Shown: piece by piece, positions 1 to 8,514 of the stretch
How the letters are laid out: every line of letters begins with the position of its first letter
Numbering within the stretch: position 1 is the first letter of the stretch
DNA from: UBA10183 sp041653835
GTDB taxonomy: Bacteria > Omnitrophota > Gorgyraeia > Gorgyraeales > Gorgyraeaceae
NCBI GenBank assembly: GCA_041653835.1
Contig: JBAZEP010000018.1
Span: 1 to 30,914, forward strand
Direction of reading: 5' to 3'
DNA: 30,914 nucleotides
Made by a program: the position numbers and the translations under genes
The notes under the pieces: generated by a model
What the model was told of the DNA's origin: nothing
The model's database searches: none
Seen by the model: the letters and a program-made list of their open reading frames with translations, nothing else

Positions 1-226
1 TGCGTTTGCGGGGTTTAGCGAGGATATGGGAGATGTATTCCCTGGGCACAAAATGGTCTATGATGCCGCCGAGGATAAAGCCCAGAAGCAGTGCCCACCA
101 GATCTTATTGAGATACATTAAAAGATTATCTTTGAAAGGTTTTAGGATAGGTAAAATATATGATAAGGCGCAGAGTAAAAATAAGGCGAGGATTATTAGA
201 AAAGTTCTATTTTTAAAGAATTTCAT
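1..226 (-). CDS. UPF0718/COG0701 permease, N-terminal part
   Basis: Partial gene running off the left edge; the first 75 codons are visible. The reading starts MKFFKNRTF, has a hydrophobic helix at about residues 8-27, and then a second segment with WWALLLGFILGG followed by VPREYISHIL. This 'GFxLGG...VPxEyi' pattern is typical of the N-terminus of COG0701 permeases, the family that includes ArsP-like and SO_0444-like metal or metalloid exporters. The full-length homologue in this window (18718-19890) belongs to the same broad family. A GGAGG ribosome binding site lies about 14 bases upstream, inside the hairpin at 239-273. The substrate cannot be told from this fragment. The family call is reasonably firm because of the motif; function is inference. 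Confidence 0.7.
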   Translation of the reverse strand, partial: MKFFKNRTFLIILALFLLCALSYILPILKPFKDNLLMYLNKIWWALLLGFILGGIIDHFVPREYISHILAKPRKR

Positions 227-238
227 ATTTAACCTTAC

Positions 239-273
239 CACCTCCGAGGAGACCTTCGGCCACCTCGGAGGTG
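239..273 (-). promoter_or_regulatory. Perfect 11-bp hairpin masking the RBS of the downstream permease
   Basis: Arms at 239-249 and 263-273 are perfect reverse complements (CACCTCCGAGG / CCTCGGAGGTG) around a 13-base loop. It starts 12 bases after the stop codon of the GNAT-like gene. On the minus strand no U-run follows, so it is not a canonical intrinsic terminator. The only Shine-Dalgarno-like sequence of the permease gene (GGAGG, 241-245) sits inside the 3' arm, so folding would hide it. Regulation of translation is inference. Confidence 0.6.
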
Positions 274-285
274 TATTTCTATAGA

Positions 286-1707
286 TTATAGCGCTTTTTG
301 CAATACCCTGGAAGGAATTTTTAGGTTTTGCGCATCCTCTTGCTTATAAGCAAAAGCCGGTTTTATCTGTCTCAAAATAGCATTTTTAAAATCGTTGCTA
401 TCAAAATCTACCTTTATGCCCTCTGAATCTAATAGACTAAGCATATGGTTTGATTGGCTTGTTAAAATTTTTTCAAATCCTTGGCACGCCTTGGTGAAAT
501 CTTCAGCTGGCCCTGAATTCGTTCCATTCCCGGAGGGCTCATAATCATATACGAGCACTATCGGTAAATTATATTTTATCGCCATCGCCATTAAGACAGA
601 AAAATTGCTTATATCGGTAAAATTCCTTATCCGCTTATCCTGCAGCATTGAAACATTTATAGAGACGCCCGCGATCTTCGCCCCTGTAATGTCTATTTCC
701 CTGGCCTCGCCGGAAAGATCATCATCGATATGTTTATTTTTTCTTAATTTAACTTTGAGATCTTTTAATTCTTCTAAACTTAAAGACAATGGGTGAATTA
801 TCTCTTTGCCTATCCTTAAATCACCGGCGTAAAGAACTTCCCCGCCATCTGATATATCTAAAATGAAACCCGCGGGATTCCATGTTACTGGAAAACGATA
901 AGTTGTTTTATAGCAACAAAATAACTCCTCACTCGCGCGGGATATATCTTCATATATGGATTTCAGCTTTTCTAAATTAGCAAGTTCTGTAATCCCTGTA
1001 TGTGTCAGATAAGCCCATTTTTTATTATAATCATGTTCCGCAGGATCTGTGGTGGTAAAGTCAAATATCAAATTTTTATCCAAAATTCCTGCCTCCGGCC
1101 TTTTCCAGACAAAATAATCATAGTCTTCCTGCTCAAAGCCCATGGCCTTAAGGGTCTTTCTCATCCCGTCTTCTATCGCGAGTTTATCAGCCGATTCATC
1201 CAGCCGGACATTCGTTGATATCATACGGAATTTCCCGGCGCAACAGTCCAGGAATGCCCTGCCGACCCCTGTCTTCCTGTATTCAGGAATAATGTAAAGC
1301 CTTTCCAGATATATCCCGTTATCATAAAGCGGTTGATACAAAAGATAGCCTATCACACTTGAGTCTATTTTATTGGTCGCGACTATAAGTTTCATTTTCC
1401 CCGACTCTATCTTCTCGACTATTTTAATAAGTTCTTTTCTGCTGTTTTTGTCCTTGATATCTATGCCAAAAGAATCTATCCTGACAATCTGTTCGATAAG
1501 TTCATTACCTGTTATATCAACCTCTTCAATATAGAAATCCGGCGGCTCAACGCTCTTTCTGGATTCTTTGAACTGTTCGCTGAATTGTAAAAGAGGCCTT
1601 AGGGCATGCGCATGCCCAGGGCACAAACCCATACCTATCAGCGTAAATACCAGGGTTATGCTGAACTTTTTTAAGCCGTATTGCGGTTGTCCTGTTAATG
1701 ATCTCAT
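286..1707 (-). CDS. Exported GNAT-fold protein with uncharacterised C-terminal region
   Basis: 473 residues. The N-terminus has a basic stretch, a hydrophobic core (about 15-29) and an AHA^L-type cleavage site near residue 35, immediately followed by LRPLLQFSEQF. Residues about 58-205 look like a GNAT acetyltransferase domain: a beta-strand ending IYLERLYI, then PEYRKTGVGRAF (acetyl-CoA loop, residues 141-152), and the late 'K-x-x-G-F' element. The remaining 270 residues match nothing I recognise; they alternate hydrophobic strands with acidic helices and lack further membrane segments. The start overlaps the stop of the upstream gene by four bases (ATGA), so the two are translationally coupled. 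A GNAT domain with a signal peptide is odd, because acetyl-CoA is cytoplasmic. Export is predicted and not certain; the acceptor is unknown. Confidence 0.6.
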   Translation of the reverse strand: MRSLTGQPQYGLKKFSITLVFTLIGMGLCPGHAHALRPLLQFSEQFKESRKSVEPPDFYIEEVDITGNELIEQIVRIDSFGIDIKDKNSRKELIKIVEKIESGKMKLIVATNKIDSSVIGYLLYQPLYDNGIYLERLYIIPEYRKTGVGRAFLDCCAGKFRMISTNVRLDESADKLAIEDGMRKTLKAMGFEQEDYDYFVWKRPEAGILDKNLIFDFTTTDPAEHDYNKKWAYLTHTGITELANLEKLKSIYEDISRASEELFCCYKTTYRFPVTWNPAGFILDISDGGEVLYAGDLRIGKEIIHPLSLSLEELKDLKVKLRKNKHIDDDLSGEAREIDITGAKIAGVSINVSMLQDKRIRNFTDISNFSVLMAMAIKYNLPIVLVYDYEPSGNGTNSGPAEDFTKACQGFEKILTSQSNHMLSLLDSEGIKVDFDSNDFKNAILRQIKPAFAYKQEDAQNLKIPSRVLQKAL

Positions 1708-2477
1708 AGGGCGTATCTAGTTTGTCTTTTTTTAATTCTCCGCGCTGGCGCGGGGAAAAATGAATCAACATACAATTCTGTCTTTATATCAAAAGGGCTG
1801 GAGCGGTTTATTGTATATATCAAAAGAGCCTGTCTTTTCCGCAGAAAATCTCCGACGTTATATAAACCGCTTCCCCCGTCTTTTACATATGCCCCGTCTC
1901 TTTTTCTCCTATGTAAATTAAGCAGGTAATCCCAGCGGCCGTCTCCATTAAATCCTTTTCCGTTTATAGCCAATCTTTCTCTATCGCTAGCTCTGCTTGA
2001 AGACTGTTTGAAAATAAACCGCATGACTTTTTTAGTTTCGAACCGGTTTTCCTGGAATGAGAAAAATTCGACTTTAAAATAAACTCTTTTCTTCCCTATA
2101 TTCAGAGACACGGCATTATGCGCGAGCTCATCCAAAGTTACGCCTAATTCTGAGCTATCATATTCCTTTTCATCCATCTCGAACAGCTCCCTTAATAACC
2201 AGATGGCGACAGTATTCCCAAGCAGTTTATCCCTAAAATCAAAACCATCTCCAATATATCCGGAAAGTATCTCCTGCGGCTCTCCCAACTTTGAGATATC
2301 TTTTTCTTTAAGGCCGGACGCGAATACCTGTTTATCTAACGAAACTTGTTTCTCTTTGGTCCCAAAAGAAAGCGGCACGCGTAAACATATATTTTCCGCG
2401 TATAGAGATCCTCCGGATAACATAACTGCCAATACAGATATTGCCGCTATATTAGTTATTTTATATATCTTTTTCAT
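1704..2477 (-). CDS. Exported protein with GHKL-ATPase-like (HATPase) fold
   Basis: 257 residues. A clear signal peptide (KKIYK, hydrophobic core 8-22, cleavage after SLYA at about 27) is followed by ENICLRVPLSF, which resembles the LRPLLQF seen at the same place in the next gene. Residues 115-122 (LDELAHNA) look like the N box of GHKL ATPases, and 200-205 (DGGSGL) like a G box. This suggests a histidine-kinase or anti-sigma-factor type ATP-binding domain at about 70-235, but no dimerisation/phosphoacceptor domain is present. The C-terminus is very basic (ARRIKKRQTR). An ATP-binding fold outside the cytoplasm would be unexpected, so the domain may be degenerate or repurposed. It is first in a two-gene unit, downstream of a terminator. 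Domain call is moderate; function unknown. Confidence 0.55.
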   Translation of the reverse strand: MKKIYKITNIAAISVLAVMLSGGSLYAENICLRVPLSFGTKEKQVSLDKQVFASGLKEKDISKLGEPQEILSGYIGDGFDFRDKLLGNTVAIWLLRELFEMDEKEYDSSELGVTLDELAHNAVSLNIGKKRVYFKVEFFSFQENRFETKKVMRFIFKQSSSRASDRERLAINGKGFNGDGRWDYLLNLHRRKRDGAYVKDGGSGLYNVGDFLRKRQALLIYTINRSSPFDIKTELYVDSFFPAPARRIKKRQTRYAL

Positions 2478-2517
2478 ATATTTAATATCTTTAAAAAGTC
2501 TTGTTTATCGATGTATA

Positions 2518-2545
2518 GAAAAAGGCCATCTTCTCCCATGGCCTT
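2518..2545 (-). terminator. Intrinsic terminator after the Ca2+ ATPase gene
   Basis: AAGGCCAT (2522-2529) pairs perfectly with ATGGCCTT (2538-2545) around an 8-base loop. On the minus strand the stem is followed by a run of five T. It lies 43 bases past the ATPase stop and before the exported two-gene unit, so it separates the two transcripts. Confidence 0.7.
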
Positions 2546-2588
2546 ACGATAAAAATATGCCTCAATTATTAAAATAAATTATATCAGA

Positions 2589-5276
2589 TTATTGACGATG
2601 TGTCAAGCGTTTGACTATTTCCATTGCCCATAGCGGGAATGAGGAAATAATTACCACGAGGAACCAGTCGAACGCGCCAAGGGCTTCGGTCTTGAAAACA
2701 GTCTGTAAAAACGGCTGATAGACTACCAGCATCTGGAGACTGAATGAGACAAGCACGGCGAGGATGAGTTTTTTATTCGTAAGAAAACCTAACTTAAAAA
2801 TAGACACATTGTTACTGCGGCAATTGAATGAATGGAACAGTTGACTGCAGGCAAGCACGATAAACGCTGCTGTGCGCGCCCTGCCAATACCTTCCTTCTC
2901 AACGAATAATACGAAACTGAAAGCAAGTAAACTGCATAACGCTATAAAAGAACCCTGCCAAAACATGAGAAAGATATTTGCCTTTGTAACAACAGGCTCA
3001 TTCTGTTTACGCGGGGGCCGGTCCATTATCTGTTTATCAACAGGATCTACGCCGAGCGCGAGGGCAGGCAAACCATCAGTTACAAGATTTACCCAGAGTA
3101 TTTGTATAGGTAATAACGGCGCGGGAAAGCCCACGAGAGACGAGACAAACATTACTAATATTTCCCCGACGTTACATGATAAAAGGTAATGTATGAATTT
3201 TTTAATGTTGTCGTAGATGCCTCTCCCCTCTTCCACGGCGGAGACTATAGAGGCGAAATTATCATCTGTAATTACCATGTCCGAGACTTCTTTTGTGACA
3301 TCGGTCCCGGTAATACCCATACTGACGCCTATATCAGCTTCTTTCACGGCAGGCGCGTCATTAACCCCATCACCTGTCATGGCTACTACATCGCCCTGCC
3401 TGCGCCATGCCTTTACTATCCTTAGTTTATGTTCAGGCGAGACCCTGGCATAGACAGGGATATTCTCGATCCTGGCGTAAAGCTCGTCATCGCTTAATTT
3501 ATCAAGCTCCGCGCCTGTGAGGGCCACGGAATCACTTCTGAAGAAACCAAGTTCTTTGGCTATGGCAATGGCGGTGTTCTTGTGGTCACCTGTTATCATT
3601 ACTGTCTTTATGCCCGCGGTATCGCATTTACGGATAGCGCCCTTTACCTCTTCCCTTGCCGGGTCTATCATTGCCACAAGGCCCAGGAACACCAGGTCTT
3701 TTTCAATAGCTTCGGCATTGTAACTTTCAGGGACACTATCCATGTTCCTGTAACCTATGGCAAGGACCCTCATGGCCTGCGAAGCGAGTTTTTCATTCAT
3801 GGCGAGGATAGCTTTTTTATCTTTTTCCTCGAGTTTCCTGGGGCCTGTCCTATCCTCTACCTGGACGCAGTCGTCCAGGAATATGTCGGGCGCGCCTTTA
3901 GAGAACGCTATTACCATGCCGTTGCCCCGCCGGACAATGGTCATTTTTTTACGCTCCGAATCGAAAGGGATCTCCTCGATAAACGGGAACCGTTCTTCCA
4001 GATCTTTCTTCCATATATGCATTTTAGCGGCCGCTGTAAGGATAGAGCCCTCGGTAGGGTCGCCTATTACTTTATAGCCTGATTTTTCGCGCACAAGTTC
4101 AGCGCCGTTACATAGCGTAGCGTAAGAAAGTATTCTATTCAGTTCCGGATAATCAGTCAGGTCGATCGCCTTATAATCCCTGGTAAATTCCCCTACTATG
4201 TCATACCCTATACCTGTAACATTGAAGAGCATATTGTTCACATAGACCGCCTGGACAGTCATTTCGTTTTTCGTGAGGGTGCCGGTCTTATCGGAACATA
4301 TAACTGTCGCGCAGCCAAGCGTCTCTACCGAGGGGAGCTTCCTTATAATAACATGGCGCTTTACCATCCTCTGGACGCCGAGAGCGAGCGCGATAGTGAC
4401 TACGGCAGGCAGGCCCTCCGGTATAGCGGCCACAGCCAGGCTTACAGAGGTCAGGAACACATCTATGAGTTTACTTCCTCGCAAGAGCTCCATGACAAAC
4501 ACCAGGCCCACAAGGCCGAAACATATATAAACTATGAATTTTCCAAATGCCTCGAGGCGTCTCTGGAGAGGAGTGACATTCTCGTCAGCTGTCTGGAGCA
4601 TGCCCGCGATATTGCCGAGCTCCGTCTCCATGCCTGTATCCACGACAATAGCGCGTGCCTTGCCCGAGGCAATAGACGTGCCCATATAGACCATATTCGC
4701 CCTGTCCGCGAGAGGTACCTCTCTTTCTTTAAGGAAAAGTGTGGTCTTTGCCACAGGATGCGACTCGCCTGTGAGGCTCGCCTCGCTCACCGTAAAATTA
4801 GGCGTGATCCAGATAAGGCGGCTGTCAGCGGGAATATTATCCCCTGCCTCGAGTTCCACTATGTCTCCCGGAACAATATTATGGGAACTTACTATCTGGC
4901 GGATTCCTCCGCGTATGACCCTGGAATTAGGCGAGGAAAGCTTTTTTAAAGCGGCAAGGGATTTTTCAGCGCGGTATTCCTGGATAAAGCCAAGGATAGC
5001 GTTAACAATGACAATCGCCACTATGGCAAGGGCGTCCACCCATTCCTTTAAAAACCCTGAGACAAGCGCCGCGCCTACAAGTACCCAAACTATAAAATCC
5101 TTGAACTGGTCTATTAATATCTCTAAGGGATTTATCGCTTTTTTCTCTTTAAGCTGGTTGAGCCCGTATTTTTTAAGCCGCGACTCAACCTCTTCAGGAG
5201 AAAGCCCTATCGAGGCATCAACGCCAAGCGCTTTTTCCACTTCATTAGTATCCAGTTCCCACCAGTTTTTCATCAT
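2589..5276 (-). CDS. Ca2+-transporting P-type ATPase (P2A, SERCA-like)
   Basis: 895 residues, normal length for bacterial P2A pumps, which export Ca2+ from the cytoplasm at the cost of ATP. Order: N-terminal cation-ATPase domain (WWELDTNEVEKALG), M1-M2 at about 55-100, actuator loop with TGES at 169-172, M3-M4 with PEGLP at 286-290, phosphorylation motif DKTGT with Asp329, nucleotide domain, hinge TGDGVNDAP, then M5-M10. The Ca2+-site residues of SERCA M5 (N-x-x-E in NVGE) and M6 (NLVTDG) are present, which favours Ca2+ over Na+/K+ or H+. The M8 glutamate of SERCA appears not to be conserved. It starts one base after the ZIP transporter stop, so the two are co-transcribed. Two adjacent Met codons are possible starts. 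Ca2+ as substrate is inferred from these motifs. Confidence 0.9.
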   Translation of the reverse strand: MMKNWWELDTNEVEKALGVDASIGLSPEEVESRLKKYGLNQLKEKKAINPLEILIDQFKDFIVWVLVGAALVSGFLKEWVDALAIVAIVIVNAILGFIQEYRAEKSLAALKKLSSPNSRVIRGGIRQIVSSHNIVPGDIVELEAGDNIPADSRLIWITPNFTVSEASLTGESHPVAKTTLFLKEREVPLADRANMVYMGTSIASGKARAIVVDTGMETELGNIAGMLQTADENVTPLQRRLEAFGKFIVYICFGLVGLVFVMELLRGSKLIDVFLTSVSLAVAAIPEGLPAVVTIALALGVQRMVKRHVIIRKLPSVETLGCATVICSDKTGTLTKNEMTVQAVYVNNMLFNVTGIGYDIVGEFTRDYKAIDLTDYPELNRILSYATLCNGAELVREKSGYKVIGDPTEGSILTAAAKMHIWKKDLEERFPFIEEIPFDSERKKMTIVRRGNGMVIAFSKGAPDIFLDDCVQVEDRTGPRKLEEKDKKAILAMNEKLASQAMRVLAIGYRNMDSVPESYNAEAIEKDLVFLGLVAMIDPAREEVKGAIRKCDTAGIKTVMITGDHKNTAIAIAKELGFFRSDSVALTGAELDKLSDDELYARIENIPVYARVSPEHKLRIVKAWRRQGDVVAMTGDGVNDAPAVKEADIGVSMGITGTDVTKEVSDMVITDDNFASIVSAVEEGRGIYDNIKKFIHYLLSCNVGEILVMFVSSLVGFPAPLLPIQILWVNLVTDGLPALALGVDPVDKQIMDRPPRKQNEPVVTKANIFLMFWQGSFIALCSLLAFSFVLFVEKEGIGRARTAAFIVLACSQLFHSFNCRSNNVSIFKLGFLTNKKLILAVLVSFSLQMLVVYQPFLQTVFKTEALGAFDWFLVVIISSFPLWAMEIVKRLTHRQ

Positions 5277-5277
5277 A

Positions 5278-6039
5278 TTATTCCGCTAAAACAAGTAACG
5301 CCATCATGCCTATCCCCAGCATTATGAAGACCATCTGTAATAGAGAGGCGGATATCCTGGCATGGTTTTCCTTGTGAAGTTCGGGTATCAGGTCGCTCCC
5401 GCCTATATACAAAAATCCACCCGCAGTTATAGGCAAAAGATACGTGGAAAATCCTTTTATTTTGGATTCAAGCGTAAGGGCTATCACAGCCCCCACCACA
5501 GACGTAAGAGCGGAAACAAAGTTCATGAAGAGCGCTTTTTTAACAGGCATTCCGCTATAGACAAGTATGCCGAAGTCGCCTATCTCCTGCGGGATCTCGT
5601 GAAGTATCACGGCAAGGGTAGTGGCTATGCCTATGGGCACGGATACCGCGAAACTCGCCGCCACGATCATGCCGTCCAGCATGTTATGCACGCCGTCACC
5701 TATCACATTCAGCGTTGCCACAGGATGCATGTGCTCCTTGGAAGTAGGTACGTGGCAATGCCTCCAGCGTATGAATTTTTCAAGTATGAAGAATATAAAA
5801 ATACCGGAGAGGACTAAAAGCGAGGTCTTCAGATTTACGCCCAGAGTCTCGAACGACTCGGGCAAAAGATGTATAAAGGCGTCCCCGAACAGCCCGCCCA
5901 CTGCGAAACTTACAAGGAACGCCAATATTGCCTGGAGCTTTGCCTTATTGAGCGAGAGCGTGATAACGCCTATAAGCGATATAAGGCTTATCGCAAGCAC
6001 GCTTCCAAGCGTCCATAACCAGATTTTCATACCAAACAT
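5278..6039 (-). CDS. ZIP-family divalent metal transporter
   Basis: 253 residues with about eight membrane helices. The metal-site motifs of ZIP proteins are complete: HNMLDG in TM4 (His118, Asn119, Asp122) and HEIPQEIGDF in TM5 (His147, Glu148, Glu152). A His-rich loop between TM3 and TM4 (HCH...HMHP, about 94-106) is also typical. ZIP proteins move Zn2+, Fe2+ or Mn2+ into the cytoplasm; the metal is not readable from sequence. It sits directly upstream of the Ca2+ ATPase (1-base gap) and downstream of trxB, separated by the palindrome at 6052-6092. Met4 is an alternative start. Confidence 0.87.
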   Translation of the reverse strand: MFGMKIWLWTLGSVLAISLISLIGVITLSLNKAKLQAILAFLVSFAVGGLFGDAFIHLLPESFETLGVNLKTSLLVLSGIFIFFILEKFIRWRHCHVPTSKEHMHPVATLNVIGDGVHNMLDGMIVAASFAVSVPIGIATTLAVILHEIPQEIGDFGILVYSGMPVKKALFMNFVSALTSVVGAVIALTLESKIKGFSTYLLPITAGGFLYIGGSDLIPELHKENHARISASLLQMVFIMLGIGMMALLVLAE

Positions 6040-6051
6040 AATCCCGCTTTC

Positions 6052-6092
6052 CTAATGTCACATTTAAGACAGTGTCTTAAATGTGACATTAG
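6052..6092. repeat. 41-bp perfect palindrome between trxB and the ZIP gene
   Basis: Two 20-base arms (6052-6071 and 6073-6092) are exact reverse complements around a single central base. The left arm begins CTAATGTCACATTTAAGA. It includes the trxB stop codon and ends close to the ZIP ribosome binding region. There is no U-run on either side, so it is not a standard terminator. A 12-base part (TAATGTCACATT) recurs at 25013-25024 in an equivalent position, so it may belong to a dispersed repeat family. Confidence 0.8.
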
Positions 6093-7003
6093 AGCTTTTC
6101 GAGGTAGTTTTGGCAGGAGAACGCGGCTGTGGCGCCGTCTCCAGCCGCCGTAACCACCTGCCTGAGTGTTTTTTTCCTGCAATCGCCTGCCGCGAATATG
6201 CCAGGCTTCGATGTCAGGCAGTTATCATCCGTTATTATATAACCGGGCTCGTCCAGTGACACAATGTCTTTCAAAAAATCCGTATTCGGCGTATAGCCCA
6301 CGAATATAAAAACGCCTTCGCACGCGAGGTCTTTCAGCGCGCCGGTCTTCACGTCCTTTATCCTTACGCCCGAAACCTTATCAGCGCCTGTTATCTCCGT
6401 AACCACCGACTCAAGAACAAACTCTATCTTTTTATTGATGAACGCCCTTTCCTGCAGTATCCTGGCGCCGCGGAGGGCGTTTCTCCTGTGGACAACGCTG
6501 ACTTTTTTAACGAACCTGGTAAGAAAAAGCGCTTCTTCAAGTGCTGTGTCGCCCCCGCCCACGAGTACCACTTCTTTATCCTTAAAAAGCGCGCCGTCGC
6601 ACGTGGCGCAATAAGATACGCCCTTGCCCCTGAGCTTTTCTTCTCCTGGGACATTCAGCATTTTCGGGCTGGCGCCTGAAGCGAGAATGACCGAGGAACA
6701 GGCATAGGCCTTTTCTTCCGTCTCGATCTCGAATCCCTGTTCGAGTGCCTTGACGCTTTTTACCGCGTCCGCGATAAACCCGGCGCCGAACTTTTCAGCC
6801 TGCTTTTTGAACTTGTCTATTAATTCGAATCCGTTGATGCCTTCGGGGAACCCCGGATAGTTCTCGATGAGGTCGGTAGTAACTGCCTGGCATGCCACTG
6901 AATAACTCTCGATAATAAGGGTCTTAAGCCTCGCCCTTGAAGTGTATATAGCGGCGGTAAGGCCGCTAGGTCCGCCGCCGATAATAATAACGTCGTAATC
7001 CAT
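6089..7003 (-). CDS. trxB: Thioredoxin reductase
   Basis: 304 residues, standard for the low-molecular-weight NADPH-thioredoxin reductase. FAD motif GGGPSG (9-14), redox-active CATC (Cys132, Cys135), NADPH motif GGGDTALEEA (149-158) followed by the HRR that contacts the 2'-phosphate of NADPH, and the C-terminal FAD motif AGDCR...RQVVTAAGDG are all present. It reduces thioredoxin in the cytoplasm. No thioredoxin is adjacent, but CxxC proteins at 17240-17905 could be clients (speculative). A good promoter ends 10 bases before the ATG and there is no Shine-Dalgarno sequence. Confidence 0.95.
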   Translation of the reverse strand: MDYDVIIIGGGPSGLTAAIYTSRARLKTLIIESYSVACQAVTTDLIENYPGFPEGINGFELIDKFKKQAEKFGAGFIADAVKSVKALEQGFEIETEEKAYACSSVILASGASPKMLNVPGEEKLRGKGVSYCATCDGALFKDKEVVLVGGGDTALEEALFLTRFVKKVSVVHRRNALRGARILQERAFINKKIEFVLESVVTEITGADKVSGVRIKDVKTGALKDLACEGVFIFVGYTPNTDFLKDIVSLDEPGYIITDDNCLTSKPGIFAAGDCRKKTLRQVVTAAGDGATAAFSCQNYLEKL

Positions 7004-7013
7004 AGTATTGGAT

Positions 7014-7041
7014 ATTATACCAAATTATGGCGGGTTTACAA
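7014..7041 (-). promoter_or_regulatory. trxB promoter with extended -10
   Basis: On the minus strand TTGTAA (7041-7036), a 16-base spacer and TATAAT (7019-7014) preceded by TGG, i.e. a TGn-extended -10. Only 10 bases separate the -10 from the trxB ATG, which would leave a leader of about 3-4 bases. Confidence 0.6.
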
Positions 7042-7056
7042 GGCAAACAAGGCGGA

Positions 7057-8514
7057 TTATTTCGAGCGAGCGAGTATTCCCTGGATAATCGAAAGATCCT
7101 CGGCGTTAGCGAGCACCAGCAAGACATCTCCGCTTTCTATGACCGCGGATCCTGATGGTATTACGAATTTGCCGTTCCTGGAGATAAGAACGATCAGGCA
7201 CTTTTCCGGAACGCCCAGATCGCGGATCGTTTTACCCACAGCATCTGAATTATACGGCACTATTATGTCTGTCAGATCTGCGTCAATGCCTTCTGTTCTC
7301 TCGAATTCGATAGGATAACTGGCCTTTTTGGCCCATGGGGCGTCCAGTTTCAGCATCCTGGAGACGATCGGGATAGACGTACCCTGGATAAGGACGGAAG
7401 CGACGACAATGAAGAAAACGATATTAAAAATAGTATCAGCCTGCGGAATACCTGCCATGAAAGGGAACGTAGCCAGGATAATAGGCACGGATCCTCTTAG
7501 GCCGACCCAGGCAACCATGGCTTTTTTCCGTATGTTCATTTTAAACGGCAATAGGCACAATAATACGCTGATAGGCCTGGCAACAACCATGAGAATGAAC
7601 GTGAGCAATAATCCCGCTCCTATCAGCGGAACAATGTGAGAAGGGAAAACCAGTAAGCCCAGCGTCACGAACATGGCTATCTGCATGAGCCACGCCAAAC
7701 CGTCGTGGAATCTCAAGACCATTTTTTTGTTCGGGAATTCTGCCTGGGAAAGCATCAGGCCGGTAATATATACCGCGAGGATGCCGTTGCCTTTTAAAAA
7801 AACAGCGATTACGTAAGTCAGGAGGACCAGAGAGATCATGATGACCGGATACAGGCCTTCGTAATATAATTTCAGACGATTGATAAAAATCACGATAAAT
7901 CTCGCCATGAGATAGCCTATAAGCGCGCCCACTCCCATATCCAGTATAAATCTAGGGATCAAAGCAAGTACGCTCATATCTTTTATTGTCAGAAGACTGA
8001 TAAAACCTATGGTCAGGAAAACCGCCATGGGGTCATTGCTTCCGGATTCGAACTCGAGCAATGGCTTTAAAGGATGTTTTAAGCTTATTTTTTTAGACCT
8101 TAAGATGCTGAATACGGCCGCGGCGTCAGTCGAGGAAACTATGGAACCAAGGAGCATTCCCTGGAGAATAGAAAATTTCAGGATATAGACCGCGAAAAAA
8201 CCCGTTATCAAGGCTGTCAGAAGTACGCCCAGCGTAGAGAGCATGACTCCCGGCCAGACAATCGATCTGACATCTTTCCAATTGGTGTCAAGGCCTCCGG
8301 AAAAAATAATAAAAATAAGGGCGACAATGCCTATGGACTTCGCCAGCGGAGCGTTATTAAAATAAATCCCGCCGAGCCCTTCTGAACCTGCCAATACGCC
8401 GATCGCTAAAAAAAGCAATAAAACAGGTATGGCAAGCCTGTCAGAGAGCTTGCTCGAGACAACGCTCAAAAATATCAGAACAGCCACCCATAATAAAATA
8501 TTCTCGATTATCAT
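7057..8514 (-). CDS. CPA1-type K+/H+ antiporter with C-terminal TrkA-C domain
   Basis: 485 residues. About twelve membrane helices span residues 5-390, with Thr129-Asp130 (in SSTDAAAVF) and Asn160-Asp161 (in ESGSNDP), the ion-binding signature of the NhaP/CPA1 antiporter family. The C-terminus (about 410-482) is a TrkA-C/RCK-C-like domain (IVPYNSDAVGKTIRDLG ... SGDVLLVLA). This layout matches the NhaP2/CvrA-type K+/H+ antiporters, but the protein is shorter than E. coli NhaP2 (about 578) and lacks the further C-terminal domain. It overlaps the DUF190 gene by one base and follows crcB, so ion homeostasis is the shared theme. K+ versus Na+ is not decided by sequence. Confidence 0.85.
   Translation of the reverse strand: MIIENILLWVAVLIFLSVVSSKLSDRLAIPVLLLFLAIGVLAGSEGLGGIYFNNAPLAKSIGIVALIFIIFSGGLDTNWKDVRSIVWPGVMLSTLGVLLTALITGFFAVYILKFSILQGMLLGSIVSSTDAAAVFSILRSKKISLKHPLKPLLEFESGSNDPMAVFLTIGFISLLTIKDMSVLALIPRFILDMGVGALIGYLMARFIVIFINRLKLYYEGLYPVIMISLVLLTYVIAVFLKGNGILAVYITGLMLSQAEFPNKKMVLRFHDGLAWLMQIAMFVTLGLLVFPSHIVPLIGAGLLLTFILMVVARPISVLLCLLPFKMNIRKKAMVAWVGLRGSVPIILATFPFMAGIPQADTIFNIVFFIVVASVLIQGTSIPIVSRMLKLDAPWAKKASYPIEFERTEGIDADLTDIIVPYNSDAVGKTIRDLGVPEKCLIVLISRNGKFVIPSGSAVIESGDVLLVLANAEDLSIIQGILARSK

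Noticed and set aside
6..284. 92-codon plus-strand frame at the left edge
   Set aside because: It is antisense to the partial permease, is rich in basic residues without domain character, and runs through the hairpin at 239-273.
3582..4949. Long plus-strand frames inside the Ca2+ ATPase gene (3582-4082, 4353-4949)
   Set aside because: They are shadows of a clear, full-length P-type ATPase and have no recognisable motif or ribosome binding site.
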